From Serpens sp964410065 (GTDB lineage Bacteria > Pseudomonadota > Gammaproteobacteria > Pseudomonadales > Pseudomonadaceae): a stretch of DNA of 64,000 nucleotides. This document shows, one piece after another, positions 1 through 8,233 of the stretch. The stretch's first letter is position 1; each line of letters opens with the position of its first letter. A program made the translations under genes and the position numbers. A model generated the notes under the pieces. It saw only the letters and a list, made by a program, of their open reading frames with translations, was not told the DNA's origin and did no database searches. Location of the stretch: the NCBI GenBank assembly GCA_964410065.1, contig CAYPFO010000001.1, positions 1 to 64,000 of the forward strand. The letters are read 5' to 3'.

Positions 1-914
1 CCCACAAGGTGCCGGTGGGTCGCGATCAGATCCAGCACGTGGAAATGGCGCGCGATATCGGCCAGCGCTTCAACCATCTGTTCGGTCAGGGCAAGGAGTT
101 GTTCACGTTGCCTGAGGCGGTTGTCGAAGATGATGTGGCGACCTTGCCGGGCCTCGACGGCCGCAAGATGAGCAAGAGCTACGACAACACCATTCCGCTG
201 TTTGGCAGCGCCAAGCAGCTCAAGGACGCCATCGCGCGCATCGTCACCGATTCACGGTTGCCCGGCGAGCCGAAGGACCCCGACAGCTCGCACCTGTTTA
301 CCCTTTACCAGGCGTTCGCAGGGGCCCAGCAGCAAGCGGATTTCCGTGCCGAGCTGATGTCCGGCCTGGCCTGGGGGGAAGCCAAGCAGCGCCTGTTCGA
401 GCTGCTCGACAATGAGCTGGGCGAAGCGCGCGAGCGCTACCATGGGCTAATCGCCAAGCCGGCGGATCTGGAGGATATTCTTCTGGCTGGAGCCGCCAAG
501 GCCCGCAAGGTCGCTACCCCGTTCCTCGGTGAGCTGCGTGAAGCGGTGGGCCTGCGCTCGTTCCGCGAGCAAGTCCAGGTGGCGGGTGCCGGCAAGAAGA
601 AGGCCGCCAAGACAGCACGTTTCGTGAGCTTTCGCGAGCAGGACGGCAGTTTCCGCTTCCGATTCCTGGCCGCCGACGGCGAAGAATTGCTGCTTTCGCG
701 GCCATTCCGTGATCCTAAAAAGGCCGGTGTGGTCAGCCAGCAGCTGATTGCTCAGGGCGCCGACGCCCTGGAATTGCGTGCCGATGAAGGTGCGCGTTTC
801 ACCCTCTGGCTAAACGGCGAATGCCTGGCCGACAGCCCCGCTTTTGCCGAGCCCGAAGCCTTGGACGCGGCCATGCTGCGCCTGCGCGAAGCCGTGGCCA
901 GCTTGGCTGAATAA
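1..914 (+). CDS. trpS: tryptophanyl-tRNA synthetase, C-terminal part (5' end outside window)
   Basis: Charges tRNA-Trp with tryptophan in the cytoplasm. The reading frame is open from the first bases, so the N-terminal half of the Rossmann domain lies upstream. The class I KMSKS signature is at bases 165-179, followed by the helical anticodon-binding region. After about residue 195 of the visible part there is a lysine/alanine-rich linker and then roughly 95 extra residues absent from the short E. coli type of enzyme. This tail looks like a YegP/DUF1508-type small domain (FRFRFLAADGEELLLSRPF region); that match is my reading, not a search. Pseudomonas TrpS proteins of about 450 residues carry such an extension. 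zapE follows. Confidence 0.95.
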   Translation, partial: HKVPVGRDQIQHVEMARDIGQRFNHLFGQGKELFTLPEAVVEDDVATLPGLDGRKMSKSYDNTIPLFGSAKQLKDAIARIVTDSRLPGEPKDPDSSHLFTLYQAFAGAQQQADFRAELMSGLAWGEAKQRLFELLDNELGEARERYHGLIAKPADLEDILLAGAAKARKVATPFLGELREAVGLRSFREQVQVAGAGKKKAAKTARFVSFREQDGSFRFRFLAADGEELLLSRPFRDPKKAGVVSQQLIAQGADALELRADEGARFTLWLNGECLADSPAFAEPEALDAAMLRLREAVASLAE

Positions 915-1050
915 CCCATCCCTGCCGCCGGGCGTGTTGCCCGGCGTTTCCGACGTTTCGGGGGCTTTACCGTTGAACGATTTGAGCAAATTGCCAAGTA
1001 TCGAGGGCGCCGCTAAAGTGGCGACCCCGTTTCAGAATCCAGACTCCGCC

Positions 1051-2145
1051 ATGACCCCTCTCGAGCGCTATCAGGCCGACCTGCAACGCCCCGAATTCTT
1101 CCATGATGCGGCTCAGGAAAATGCCGTTCGCCACCTGCAGCGGCTTTACGATGATCTGGTCGCCGCGGACAAGAGCAAGTCCGGCCTGTTCGGCAAGTTG
1201 TTCGCCAAGAAGCAGCCGGAGCCGATCAGAGGCATTTATTTCTGGGGCGGGGTGGGCCGTGGCAAGACCTACCTGGTCGACACCTTCTTCGACGCGCTGC
1301 CGTTCAAGCAGAAGATGCGTACCCACTTCCATCGCTTCATGAAACGGGTGCACGAGGAAATGAAAACCCTCAAGGGCGAGAAAAACCCGCTGACCATCAT
1401 CGGCAAGCGTTTCGCCGACGAGGCCCGGGTGATCTGCTTTGATGAGTTTTTCGTCTCCGACATCACGGACGCGATGATTCTGGCCACCTTGCTCGACGAG
1501 CTGTTCAAAAATGGTGTCAGTCTGGTGGCGACGTCCAACATCGTGCCGGACGGCCTGTACAAGGACGGTCTGCAGCGGGCGCGCTTCCTGCCGGCGATTG
1601 CCCTGCTGAAAAAGCACACCGAAATCGTCAACGTCGACAGCGGTATCGACTACCGCTTGCGCGCCCTGGAGCAAGCCGAGCTGTACTACAGCCCGTTGGG
1701 CGATGGTGCTGATGCGAGTCTGGAGAAAAGCTTCAAGAGCCTGCTGACGGAAAACTGCGTGGTGCAGGAAAACGAGGCGTTGAACGTCGAAAATCGGGTG
1801 ATCCGTGCGCGCAAGGTCGCCAACGATGTCGCCTGGTTCGAGTTCCGCGAACTGTGCGACGGCCCGCGCAGCCAGAACGACTACATCGAGCTGGGCAAGA
1901 TCTACGAAGCGGTGCTGGTTTCCAACGTCGAGCAAATGGATGTGTACAAGGAGGATATGGCGCGGCGCTTCATCAATATGGTCGATGAGTTTTATGACCG
2001 TAACGTCAAGCTGATCCTGTCCGCCGAAGTGGAGCTCAAGGACCTGTATACGGGCGGGCGACTGACGTTCGAGTTCCAGCGTACCCTGAGCCGGTTGCTG
2101 GAAATGCAGTCCCATGAGTTCCTGGCACGACCGCACAAACCCTGA
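1051..2145 (+). CDS. zapE: ZapE, AFG1-family cell division ATPase
   Basis: A 364-residue AAA-type ATPase of the AFG1/ZapE family, which in E. coli associates with the Z-ring and modulates FtsZ under stress. The Walker A motif GGVGRGKT lies near residue 70 and the Walker B-like FDEFFVSD near residue 130. I chose ATG 1051 because MTPLERYQ is the usual family N-terminus; a longer frame opens upstream of it but has no better ribosome binding site. It lies 136 bases after trpS and ends in a strong terminator. In Pseudomonas this gene characteristically sits just upstream of rplM-rpsI; here five other features intervene. Confidence 0.9.
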   Translation: MTPLERYQADLQRPEFFHDAAQENAVRHLQRLYDDLVAADKSKSGLFGKLFAKKQPEPIRGIYFWGGVGRGKTYLVDTFFDALPFKQKMRTHFHRFMKRVHEEMKTLKGEKNPLTIIGKRFADEARVICFDEFFVSDITDAMILATLLDELFKNGVSLVATSNIVPDGLYKDGLQRARFLPAIALLKKHTEIVNVDSGIDYRLRALEQAELYYSPLGDGADASLEKSFKSLLTENCVVQENEALNVENRVIRARKVANDVAWFEFRELCDGPRSQNDYIELGKIYEAVLVSNVEQMDVYKEDMARRFINMVDEFYDRNVKLILSAEVELKDLYTGGRLTFEFQRTLSRLLEMQSHEFLARPHKP

Positions 2146-2163
2146 CAGCCTGTTGCTGGCAAA

Positions 2164-2191
2164 AAAACACCCCGCAAATGCGGGGTGTTTT
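2164..2191. terminator. bidirectional intrinsic terminator
   Basis: A perfect 12-base inverted repeat (arms 2164-2175 and 2180-2191, loop AAAT) has A-rich and T-rich outer flanks, so it can stop transcription from both sides. It separates zapE from the convergent gene at 2210. Confidence 0.9.
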
Positions 2192-2209
2192 GCGTTACGG
2201 GGGGGGTGC

Positions 2210-3169
2210 TTACCGGTTGGACGCTTGGTTCTGCGCGTTCAGCAGTTGCTTGGCGTGGGCAATTTCCAGCGCTTCCATGGCATTGGCCGGTTGCAGGCTG
2301 ACGGCGCGCTGCAGGTGTTCGAGAGCTTTTCGCTCTTCATCATCGCCGTAGACATAGTTCAGGGCGTTGGCATATTCATAGTGGCCGATGGGCAGGTCGT
2401 CTGACTGCTGGAACGAGCGCTTGAAGTACTGTTCCATCTTGTCGGCGGACACCCCGTAGGTCATGCGCCCGACCATTTTTCCTACCTTGCGGATCACGCC
2501 GGCATGGTAGCCACCGTACAGCGCCAAGGCATACGGATGTTTTGGATGTGCGCTGAGCAGGGCGTCCAGTTCCTTGGGGATCTGCGTCGTGTAGCCACGC
2601 TTGAGCACCACCGGTACGGACAGCTCTTCACCCAGGCGTGCCTTGGCGTAGGCACCGCCGAACAGGGCGACGGAGTCCGCCTTGGCCAGATCGCCGGCAT
2701 TTTTCGTGTGGGTGACAACCTCCTCGAGCAGGCGGTGTTTTTCTTCACGATTGTCCGCCAGGAACATGGCGTAGATCACTTGGGCATACATGGCGGGCAC
2801 CTGGCCGCCAACGCCCAGCGCCATGCCTTGCTCTTTGGCCTGGGCGAAATCGCCGCGGAAGACGGCACGCCAGACGTCTTGCAGGCGCTCGGCATACTGC
2901 TGGGCCTCGCCCGGTTGGCCGCTGAAGCCGGTGTCGCCGTCCAGGGTCTGTTGCAGCGCTTCGGGATAGGTGGAGGCCATTTTTTCAACCCAGGCGGCAT
3001 CCGGGAACGGGTAGTCGCCAAAGCCGCGAGTCAGGCGTGGCCAGGCCTCACGTAGCTTGTCGCCGGAGTAATCGAAGGCGCTTTGGTCATGGGGGAACGG
3101 CTTCCAGCCTGGGTCGGCCAGGACACCGAGGCTGAACAGCGAAAATAGGGCGATCAGAATGACGCGCAT
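2210..3169 (-). CDS. exported tetratricopeptide-like protein of unknown function
   Basis: A 319-residue protein with a clear signal peptide (MRVILIALFSLFSLGVLA, cleavage likely just before DPGWKP), hence periplasmic. The rest is alpha-helical with repeat-like segments rich in Ala, Leu and Tyr, such as ALYGGYHAGV and GHYEYANALNYVY. The last 40 residues resemble a TPR hairpin (ALEHLQRAVSLQPANAMEA). No catalytic motif is visible. ATG 3169 was chosen over an upstream in-frame start because the signal peptide begins there. It converges with zapE and lies downstream of the AraC-type regulator on the same strand. I know it only as a conserved Pseudomonas hypothetical. Confidence 0.75.
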   Translation of the reverse strand: MRVILIALFSLFSLGVLADPGWKPFPHDQSAFDYSGDKLREAWPRLTRGFGDYPFPDAAWVEKMASTYPEALQQTLDGDTGFSGQPGEAQQYAERLQDVWRAVFRGDFAQAKEQGMALGVGGQVPAMYAQVIYAMFLADNREEKHRLLEEVVTHTKNAGDLAKADSVALFGGAYAKARLGEELSVPVVLKRGYTTQIPKELDALLSAHPKHPYALALYGGYHAGVIRKVGKMVGRMTYGVSADKMEQYFKRSFQQSDDLPIGHYEYANALNYVYGDDEERKALEHLQRAVSLQPANAMEALEIAHAKQLLNAQNQASNR

Positions 3170-3308
3170 GGAGGGACCCGTTTTGTTGTTGTGATGATGG
3201 GAGCGAGCATAGAGGAGCGGACTGCGAGCGGGCCCCATCTAAGGGTTTGTTTCGGTTTCGTTGCGGTCGCGACGAAGCAGTGGGAACAGACCATAGGAAT
3301 GGCCGGGT

Positions 3309-4307
3309 TCAGGTTTCCTTGCGTTGTGACTGCAGGCGATATTGGTTGGGTGACAGCCCTGTGTGCTGACGAAACAGACGGGCGAAGAAACTGGCGTCAT
3401 CGTAGCCCACCTCGTAACTGATGGTCTTGATGCTCTTGCGGGACGTGGAGAGCAGACCCTTGGCCGTTTCGATGCGCAGGCGTTGCAAGTAGTGCAGCGG
3501 TTTGTCGCCTGTCGCAGCCTGAAAGCGGCGCATGAAGTTGCGGATGCTCATGCCGTGGGCGCGGGCCACTTCTTCGAAGCGGAACTTGTCGGTGTAGTGC
3601 TCTTCCAGCCAATGCTGGACCTGCAGGATGGCCACATCGCGGTGCAGCTTCTGTCCGCCAAAACCGATTCGCCCCGGCGTATAGCTGCGCTGCACTTCGT
3701 GCAGCACATCCCGAGCCACCGCATGGGCGACATCGATGCCGCAGAAATTCTCGATCAGATACAGGTACAGATCGCAGGCGGACGTGACGCTGCTGGCGCA
3801 ATACAGCCGATCGGCATCGGTCAGGTGCTTGTCCTGATTCAGCTGTACGCGGGGAAAGCGTTCGGCAAACTCGGCGAAGAAACGCCAATAGGTAGTCGCC
3901 TCCTTGTCGTCGAGCAGGCCGGCCTGGGCCAGCCAGAACACGCCGCTGGCTTCGCCGCACAGCGTGCTGCCATCGCTGTGACGTTGTTGCAGCCAGCGTG
4001 GCACCTGCGGATAGCGCTGACACAGCTCGTCGAAATCGCCCCAGAACGCAGGCAGGATGATGATGTCCGCGGCGTCCAGCGCGCCCTCCACCGGCAGCAT
4101 GATGCCGCTGAAGCTGCGCACAGGCAGGCCGTCCGGGCTGACCAGGCGGGTGGCAAAGGCTGGCGTTAGACCTCGTCCCTGGAGCTTGCCCAGACGCAGG
4201 CTGGCCATATGGAAGAGGTCGCTGGCTTGCAGCAACGTGGACGCGAGGACGCCGTCGCAAGCCAAAATGCTGACGTGGCGCAGAGGAGGCTGAGTGGTCA
4301 AAGTCAT
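3309..4307 (-). CDS. GlxA-family transcriptional regulator (DJ-1/PfpI-like domain plus AraC HTH)
   Basis: A 332-residue two-domain regulator. Residues about 10-190 form a class I glutamine amidotransferase/DJ-1-like fold. The nucleophile elbow, LCGEASGVFWLAQ near residue 117, keeps a cysteine. Residues about 225-325 are an AraC-type double helix-turn-helix with the family C-terminus (SIKTISYEVGYDDASFFARLF). Relatives include GbdR, CdhR and ArgR of Pseudomonas, which sense small metabolites. It is divergent from an acyl-CoA dehydrogenase gene across 129 bases. That suggests control of acyl-CoA or amine catabolism, but the ligand cannot be read from the sequence. Confidence 0.88.
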   Translation of the reverse strand: MTLTTQPPLRHVSILACDGVLASTLLQASDLFHMASLRLGKLQGRGLTPAFATRLVSPDGLPVRSFSGIMLPVEGALDAADIIILPAFWGDFDELCQRYPQVPRWLQQRHSDGSTLCGEASGVFWLAQAGLLDDKEATTYWRFFAEFAERFPRVQLNQDKHLTDADRLYCASSVTSACDLYLYLIENFCGIDVAHAVARDVLHEVQRSYTPGRIGFGGQKLHRDVAILQVQHWLEEHYTDKFRFEEVARAHGMSIRNFMRRFQAATGDKPLHYLQRLRIETAKGLLSTSRKSIKTISYEVGYDDASFFARLFRQHTGLSPNQYRLQSQRKET

Positions 4308-4360
4308 TATTCTTATAAGGGTGAATTAGCCAGCTGGCGGCCGGATCGTCTTATTTTTTG

Positions 4361-4384
4361 GCGCAACTGTCCAGTGTGTTGCGC
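4361..4384. promoter_or_regulatory. inverted repeat, candidate operator of the divergent AraC-type regulator
   Basis: A perfect 7-base inverted repeat GCGCAAC/GTTGCGC (4361-4367 and 4378-4384) encloses a second, near-palindromic ACTGTCCAGT (4366-4375). It lies in the middle of the regulator/acyl-CoA dehydrogenase intergenic region, where a divergently encoded regulator usually binds. Confidence 0.4.
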
Positions 4385-4436
4385 TTCGGTCTTGGCTTAC
4401 AGTCACGGTCTGCGCCACTCCTTCAGGTGAATAACA

Positions 4437-5573
4437 ATGATTCCAAGAACCCTGTTCAGCTCCGATCACGAATTGTTTCGCGACAGCGTGCGCAAGTTTC
4501 TCGAACAGCATGCAGTGCCTCACCATGCGCAATGGGAAAAGGACGGTCATATCGACCGCGCGCTGTGGAACAAGGCAGGCGATGCGGGGATGCTCTGCTC
4601 GCATATTCCGGAAGAGTACGGCGGCATGAGTGCCGATTTTCTCTACAGCACCGTGGTGATCGAAGAGGTCGCCCGCCTGGGGCTGACCGGCATCGGCTTT
4701 TCGCTGCATTCGGACATCGTTGCGCCTTACATCCTGCATTACGGCTCCGAAGCGCTGAAACAGAAATACCTGCCGCGCATGGTCAGTGGTGAGCTGGTCA
4801 CAGCCATCGCCATGACAGAGCCGGGCGCCGGTTCCGACCTGCAAGGGGTGAAAACCACTGCGGTGCTGGAGGGCGATGAGTATGTGATCAACGGCTCGAA
4901 AACCTTCATCACCAATGGCTATCTGGCCGACCTGGTGATCGTGGTGGCCAAGACCGATCCGAATGCCGGGGCCAAGGGCACCAGTTTGTTCCTGGTCGAA
5001 GCCGGTACGCCGGGGTTCGCCAAGGGCAAGCGGCTGGAGAAGGTCGGCATGAAGGCTCAGGACACCTCTGAGCTGTTTTTTCAGGATGTGCGGGTACCCA
5101 AGGAAAACCTGCTCGGCCAGCCGGGCATGGGGTTCGCCTATCTGATGCAAGAGCTGCCCCAGGAGCGCCTGACAGTCGGTATTGGTGCACTGGCCTCGGC
5201 CGAGGCGGCGCTAAAATGGACGCTGGACTACACCCGTGAGCGCAAGGCGTTCGGCAAGGCGGTGGCGGACTTTCAGAATACGCGCTTCAAGCTGGCCGAA
5301 ATGGCCACTGAAATACAGATTGGCCGGGTGTTCGTGGATCGCTGCCTGGAGCTGCATCTGCAGGGCAAATTGGATGTCCCGACTGCGGCGATGCTCAAGT
5401 ATTGGGGAACCGATCTGCAATCCCGGGTTCTCGATGAGTGCGTGCAGCTGCATGGCGGCTACGGCTTCATGTGGGAATATCCAGTGGCACGTGCCTGGGC
5501 CGATGCCCGTGTGCAGCGTATCTATGCCGGGACCAATGAAATCATGAAGGAGATCATTGCCCGCGCACTGTAG
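4437..5573 (+). CDS. acyl-CoA dehydrogenase, long-chain/isovaleryl type
   Basis: A 378-residue flavoprotein that oxidises an acyl-CoA to the trans-2-enoyl-CoA and passes electrons to ETF. The FAD/substrate signature AMTEPGAGSDLQG is near residue 125 and the C-terminal VQLHGGYGFMWEYP near residue 340. The C-terminal motif reads IYAGTNEIMKE: the Glu of the MCAD-type YEGT motif is Ala here. The catalytic base is therefore expected on helix G, as in LCAD and isovaleryl-CoA dehydrogenase; the Glu in ALASAEAALKW is the candidate. The start is ATG 4437 with AGGTGA upstream. It is divergent from a GlxA-type regulator and closely followed by endonuclease V. Confidence 0.92.
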   Translation: MIPRTLFSSDHELFRDSVRKFLEQHAVPHHAQWEKDGHIDRALWNKAGDAGMLCSHIPEEYGGMSADFLYSTVVIEEVARLGLTGIGFSLHSDIVAPYILHYGSEALKQKYLPRMVSGELVTAIAMTEPGAGSDLQGVKTTAVLEGDEYVINGSKTFITNGYLADLVIVVAKTDPNAGAKGTSLFLVEAGTPGFAKGKRLEKVGMKAQDTSELFFQDVRVPKENLLGQPGMGFAYLMQELPQERLTVGIGALASAEAALKWTLDYTRERKAFGKAVADFQNTRFKLAEMATEIQIGRVFVDRCLELHLQGKLDVPTAAMLKYWGTDLQSRVLDECVQLHGGYGFMWEYPVARAWADARVQRIYAGTNEIMKEIIARAL

Positions 5574-5589
5574 AAAATGGGGAGCTGCT

Positions 5590-6288
5590 ATGCCTGTGAT
5601 GTTCGCAACTGACGCGGAGGTTTTTCCCGGTTGGGATGGCACCGTTGCCGGGGCGCGCGAATTGCAGAAGCAGCTCGCTACCCAGGTGCGACTCCAGGAC
5701 GATTTCGTTTCACCGCTGCGGCTCATTGCTGGGGTGGATGTCGGTTTTGAAGAAGGGGGCGCGGTAACGCGTGCCGTTGCCGTGCTGCTGGATGGGCAGA
5801 GTCTTGAAACCCTTGCCGAGGTGCTGGTGCGTCGACCTACCAGCATGCCCTACGTGCCCGGCCTTCTGTCGTTTCGTGAGCTGCCTGCGTTGCTGCAGGC
5901 GCTGGGTGAATTACCCGAGGTGCCCGACATGCTGTTCGTGGACGGTCAAGGTATCGCCCATCCGCGCCGTTTGGGCATCGCGGCGCACCTGGGGGTGGCC
6001 AGCGGGCTGCCGAGCATCGGTGTGGCCAAGCAGATTCTGGTCGGTGCGCATGGCGAACTGGGCGAGCATCGCGGCGCGCAAGTCGACTTGTTCGACAAGG
6101 ATGACTGGATCGGCACCGTGTTGCGCAGCAAGGATAATGTGCGACCGCTGGTCATTTCACCAGGGCATCGGGTTAGCTTGGTGACTGCGCCGCAGCTGGT
6201 ATTGCGTTACGTGACTCGCTACCGGCTGCCAGAGCCGACGCGTCTGGCCGACCGGCTGGCGTCGCGTCGCGGGCCCGGTATGCGCTGA
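5590..6288 (+). CDS. nfi: endonuclease V (deoxyinosine 3' endonuclease)
   Basis: A 232-residue repair nuclease that nicks DNA one base 3' of deoxyinosine. The acidic active site is recognisable: Asp in AGVDVGF near residue 44, Glu in PYVPGLLSFRE near residue 93, and Asp in LFVDGQGIAHPRR near residue 118. The PYVPG wedge that recognises the base is intact. ATG 5590 follows GGGGAG at good spacing and lies 16 bases after the acyl-CoA dehydrogenase stop, so co-transcription is likely. Full length for the family. Confidence 0.93.
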   Translation: MPVMFATDAEVFPGWDGTVAGARELQKQLATQVRLQDDFVSPLRLIAGVDVGFEEGGAVTRAVAVLLDGQSLETLAEVLVRRPTSMPYVPGLLSFRELPALLQALGELPEVPDMLFVDGQGIAHPRRLGIAAHLGVASGLPSIGVAKQILVGAHGELGEHRGAQVDLFDKDDWIGTVLRSKDNVRPLVISPGHRVSLVTAPQLVLRYVTRYRLPEPTRLADRLASRRGPGMR

Positions 6289-6316
6289 AAGATCCGAATG
6301 CTACTCAGCGCTCGGC

Positions 6317-6344
6317 TTGCATTTTTCGTGGAGTTCGGCATAAT
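6317..6344 (+). promoter_or_regulatory. putative sigma-70 promoter of rplM-rpsI
   Basis: TTGCAT (6317-6322), a 16-base spacer, then CATAAT (6339-6344). A start near 6351 would give a leader of about 200 bases before rplM. No competing promoter is visible closer to the gene. Confidence 0.55.
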
Positions 6345-6350
6345 CCCGCA

Positions 6351-6553
6351 ACTTTCTCGATGGGCCCGCCTAGCTCGTCGGGGAACAGGTGGGGATGCCT
6401 AGCCTGCCGAACCTTGTAAGTCCCGCCGTAGCGGACGCGCTGACCCGAGCCCCCGATAGCGTCTGTTTCCGGCTGCCTGACCTTGTCAGGAAAAGCACTA
6501 TTCAGTATGATTCGCCGTCTTATTTTCAGGGCGGCCCCTGAGGCTTATAACGA
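6351..6553 (+). promoter_or_regulatory. long structured 5' leader of rplM-rpsI
   Basis: About 200 non-coding bases precede rplM. They contain a clear hairpin (CCTGAC-CTT-GTCAGG, 6476-6490) and GC-rich segments able to pair. L13 autoregulates the rplM-rpsI operon in E. coli, so this leader is a reasonable place for the equivalent control in this organism. The structure assignment is by eye. Confidence 0.4.
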
Positions 6554-6982
6554 ATGAAAACTTATACTGCGAAACCGGAAACCGTTAAGCGCGACTGGTT
6601 TGTCGTCGACGCTGCCGGTCAGACCCTGGGTCGTCTGGCCACTGAAATCGCGAGTCGTCTGCGTGGCAAGCACAAGCCCGAGTACACTCCGCACGTCGAT
6701 ACCGGCGACTACATCGTCGTGATCAACGCCGAGCAAGTACGTGTTACCGGTGCCAAAACCACCGATAAGATCTACTACTCGCACTCCGGCTTCCCGGGTG
6801 GCATCAAAGAGATCAACTTCGAGAAGCTGATCGCCAAGGCTCCCGAGCGCGTGATCGAGACCGCGGTCAAAGGCATGCTGCCGAAGAATCCGCTGGGTCG
6901 CGACATGTATCGCAAACTGAAGGTGTATAAGGGGTCTGCGCATCCGCACACCGCTCAGCAGCCTCAAGAACTGAAGTTTTAA
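6554..6982 (+). CDS. rplM: 50S ribosomal protein L13
   Basis: A 142-residue early-assembling protein of the large subunit that binds 23S rRNA. The sequence shows the family landmarks WFVVDAAGQTLGRLA, HKPEYTPHVDTGDYI and the C-terminal KGMLPKNPLGRDMYRKL. It is full length and followed after 14 bases by rpsI, the universal pairing. It is preceded by a 265-base gap holding a promoter and leader. Confidence 0.98.
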   Translation: MKTYTAKPETVKRDWFVVDAAGQTLGRLATEIASRLRGKHKPEYTPHVDTGDYIVVINAEQVRVTGAKTTDKIYYSHSGFPGGIKEINFEKLIAKAPERVIETAVKGMLPKNPLGRDMYRKLKVYKGSAHPHTAQQPQELKF

Positions 6983-6996
6983 CGGGATAGCTTATT

Positions 6997-7389
6997 ATGT
7001 CGGCGACTCAAAATTACGGCACTGGCCGTCGTAAGACCGCTACCGCTCGCGTCTTTCTGCGTCCGGGTACTGGCAAGATTTCCATCAATAACCGCACCCT
7101 GGAGAACTTCTTCGGTCGCGAAACCGCCCGCATGGTGGTTCGTCAGCCGCTGGAGCTCACCGAGAACACTGAAAAGTTCGACGTGTACGTCACCGTTCTG
7201 GGTGGCGGCGTCAGCGGTCAGGCTGGTGCAATCCGTCACGGTATCACCCGTGCACTGATCTCCTACGACGAAACCCTGCGCAGCGCTCTGCGCAAGGCCG
7301 GTTTCGTGACTCGCGATGCTCGCGAAGTAGAACGTAAGAAGATTGGTCTGCGTAAGGCGCGTAAGCGTCCTCAGTACTCCAAGCGTTAA
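6997..7389 (+). CDS. rpsI: 30S ribosomal protein S9
   Basis: A 130-residue small-subunit protein whose C-terminal tail reaches the P-site tRNA. The N-terminal YGTGRRKTATARVFL and the invariant basic tail ending in KKIGLRKARKRPQYSKR are intact. It is co-transcribed with rplM and closed by the terminator at 7410. Confidence 0.98.
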   Translation: MSATQNYGTGRRKTATARVFLRPGTGKISINNRTLENFFGRETARMVVRQPLELTENTEKFDVYVTVLGGGVSGQAGAIRHGITRALISYDETLRSALRKAGFVTRDAREVERKKIGLRKARKRPQYSKR

Positions 7390-7409
7390 TCGACGCTGGT
7401 TTCAAAAAG

Positions 7410-7440
7410 CGCCCAGTTCCCCGTGGAACTGGGCGTTTTT
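7410..7440 (+). terminator. intrinsic terminator of rplM-rpsI
   Basis: An 11-base perfect stem (7410-7420 with 7425-7435, loop CCGT) is followed by a T tract. It separates the ribosomal genes from petABC. Confidence 0.92.
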
Positions 7441-7598
7441 GTTAGCGCAGATTCTTGTGCGACAACATGCCACAGGCTTGAAAAGCCCGCGCCACAAGGC
7501 TTGCACCGACTTTGTATCAGGCTTTTGCCTTGTCATAAGTGGGGGTTTTCTTTACCATTTGGCGAATTTTTTGCGCGGTTCGATTTTTACTTAGTAGA

Positions 7599-7615
7599 GG
7601 CCTGACCAACAGGCC
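7599..7615. other. short hairpin upstream of petA
   Basis: GGCCTG-ACCAA-CAGGCC lies 25 bases before the petA start, at the end of an otherwise featureless spacer of about 200 bases. No convincing -35/-10 pair was found here. Function unknown. Confidence 0.3.
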
Positions 7616-7639
7616 ACAAAGCTGATGGGAGACGACTGA

Positions 7640-8233
7640 ATGAGCAATGACGGCGTGAATGCTGGCCGGCGTCGCTTCCTCGTCGCAGCCACCTCCGTGG
7701 TGGGTGCGGCTGGAGCGGTGGGGGCGGCGGTCCCGTTCGTGGGATCGTGGTTCCCGAGCGCCAAGGCCAAGGCCGCAGGTGCACCGGTGAAGGTGAATAT
7801 CAGCAAGATCGAACCGGGCCAGCAGATGGTGGCGGAATGGCGCGGTCAGCCGGTGTTCATCCTTCGTCGTACCGAAGAGATTCTGAACAATCTGGGCAAT
7901 CTTGAAAGTGTAGTGGCTGATCCGGATTCGCAAGCATCCGAGCAGCCAGGCTACGTGGATGGCAAGACCCGTTCGATCAAGCCCGAGGTTTTGGTTCTGG
8001 TTGGCCTGTGCACCCACTTGGGCTGCGCACCGTCCTTCCGTCCCGAGGTCGCTCCGGCAGACCTGGGCGCGGACTGGGTTGGCGGTTACTTCTGCCCCTG
8101 CCACGGTTCCAAATACGATCTCGCCGGCCGCGTCTACAAGTCGCAGCCTGCCCCGTTGAACCTGCCGGTGCCGCCGCATTCGTACGAGTCGGATGATGTG
8201 ATCATCGTTGGCGTGGATCAGGAGAGCGTCTGA
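7640..8233 (+). CDS. petA: ubiquinol-cytochrome c reductase, Rieske iron-sulfur subunit
   Basis: A 197-residue subunit that takes an electron from ubiquinol at the bc1 Qo site and hands it to cytochrome c1. The twin-arginine type N-terminus (NAGRRRFLVAATSVVGAAGA) doubles as the membrane anchor. The 2Fe-2S ligand boxes are CTHLGC (near residue 128) and CPCHGS (near residue 153), both complete. The start follows GGGAGACGACTGA. It overlaps petB by one base. Confidence 0.97.
   Translation: MSNDGVNAGRRRFLVAATSVVGAAGAVGAAVPFVGSWFPSAKAKAAGAPVKVNISKIEPGQQMVAEWRGQPVFILRRTEEILNNLGNLESVVADPDSQASEQPGYVDGKTRSIKPEVLVLVGLCTHLGCAPSFRPEVAPADLGADWVGGYFCPCHGSKYDLAGRVYKSQPAPLNLPVPPHSYESDDVIIVGVDQESV

Noticed and set aside
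844..1050. N-terminal extension of ZapE overlapping the end of trpS
   Set aside because: The extension lies partly inside trpS and is not part of the family N-terminus.
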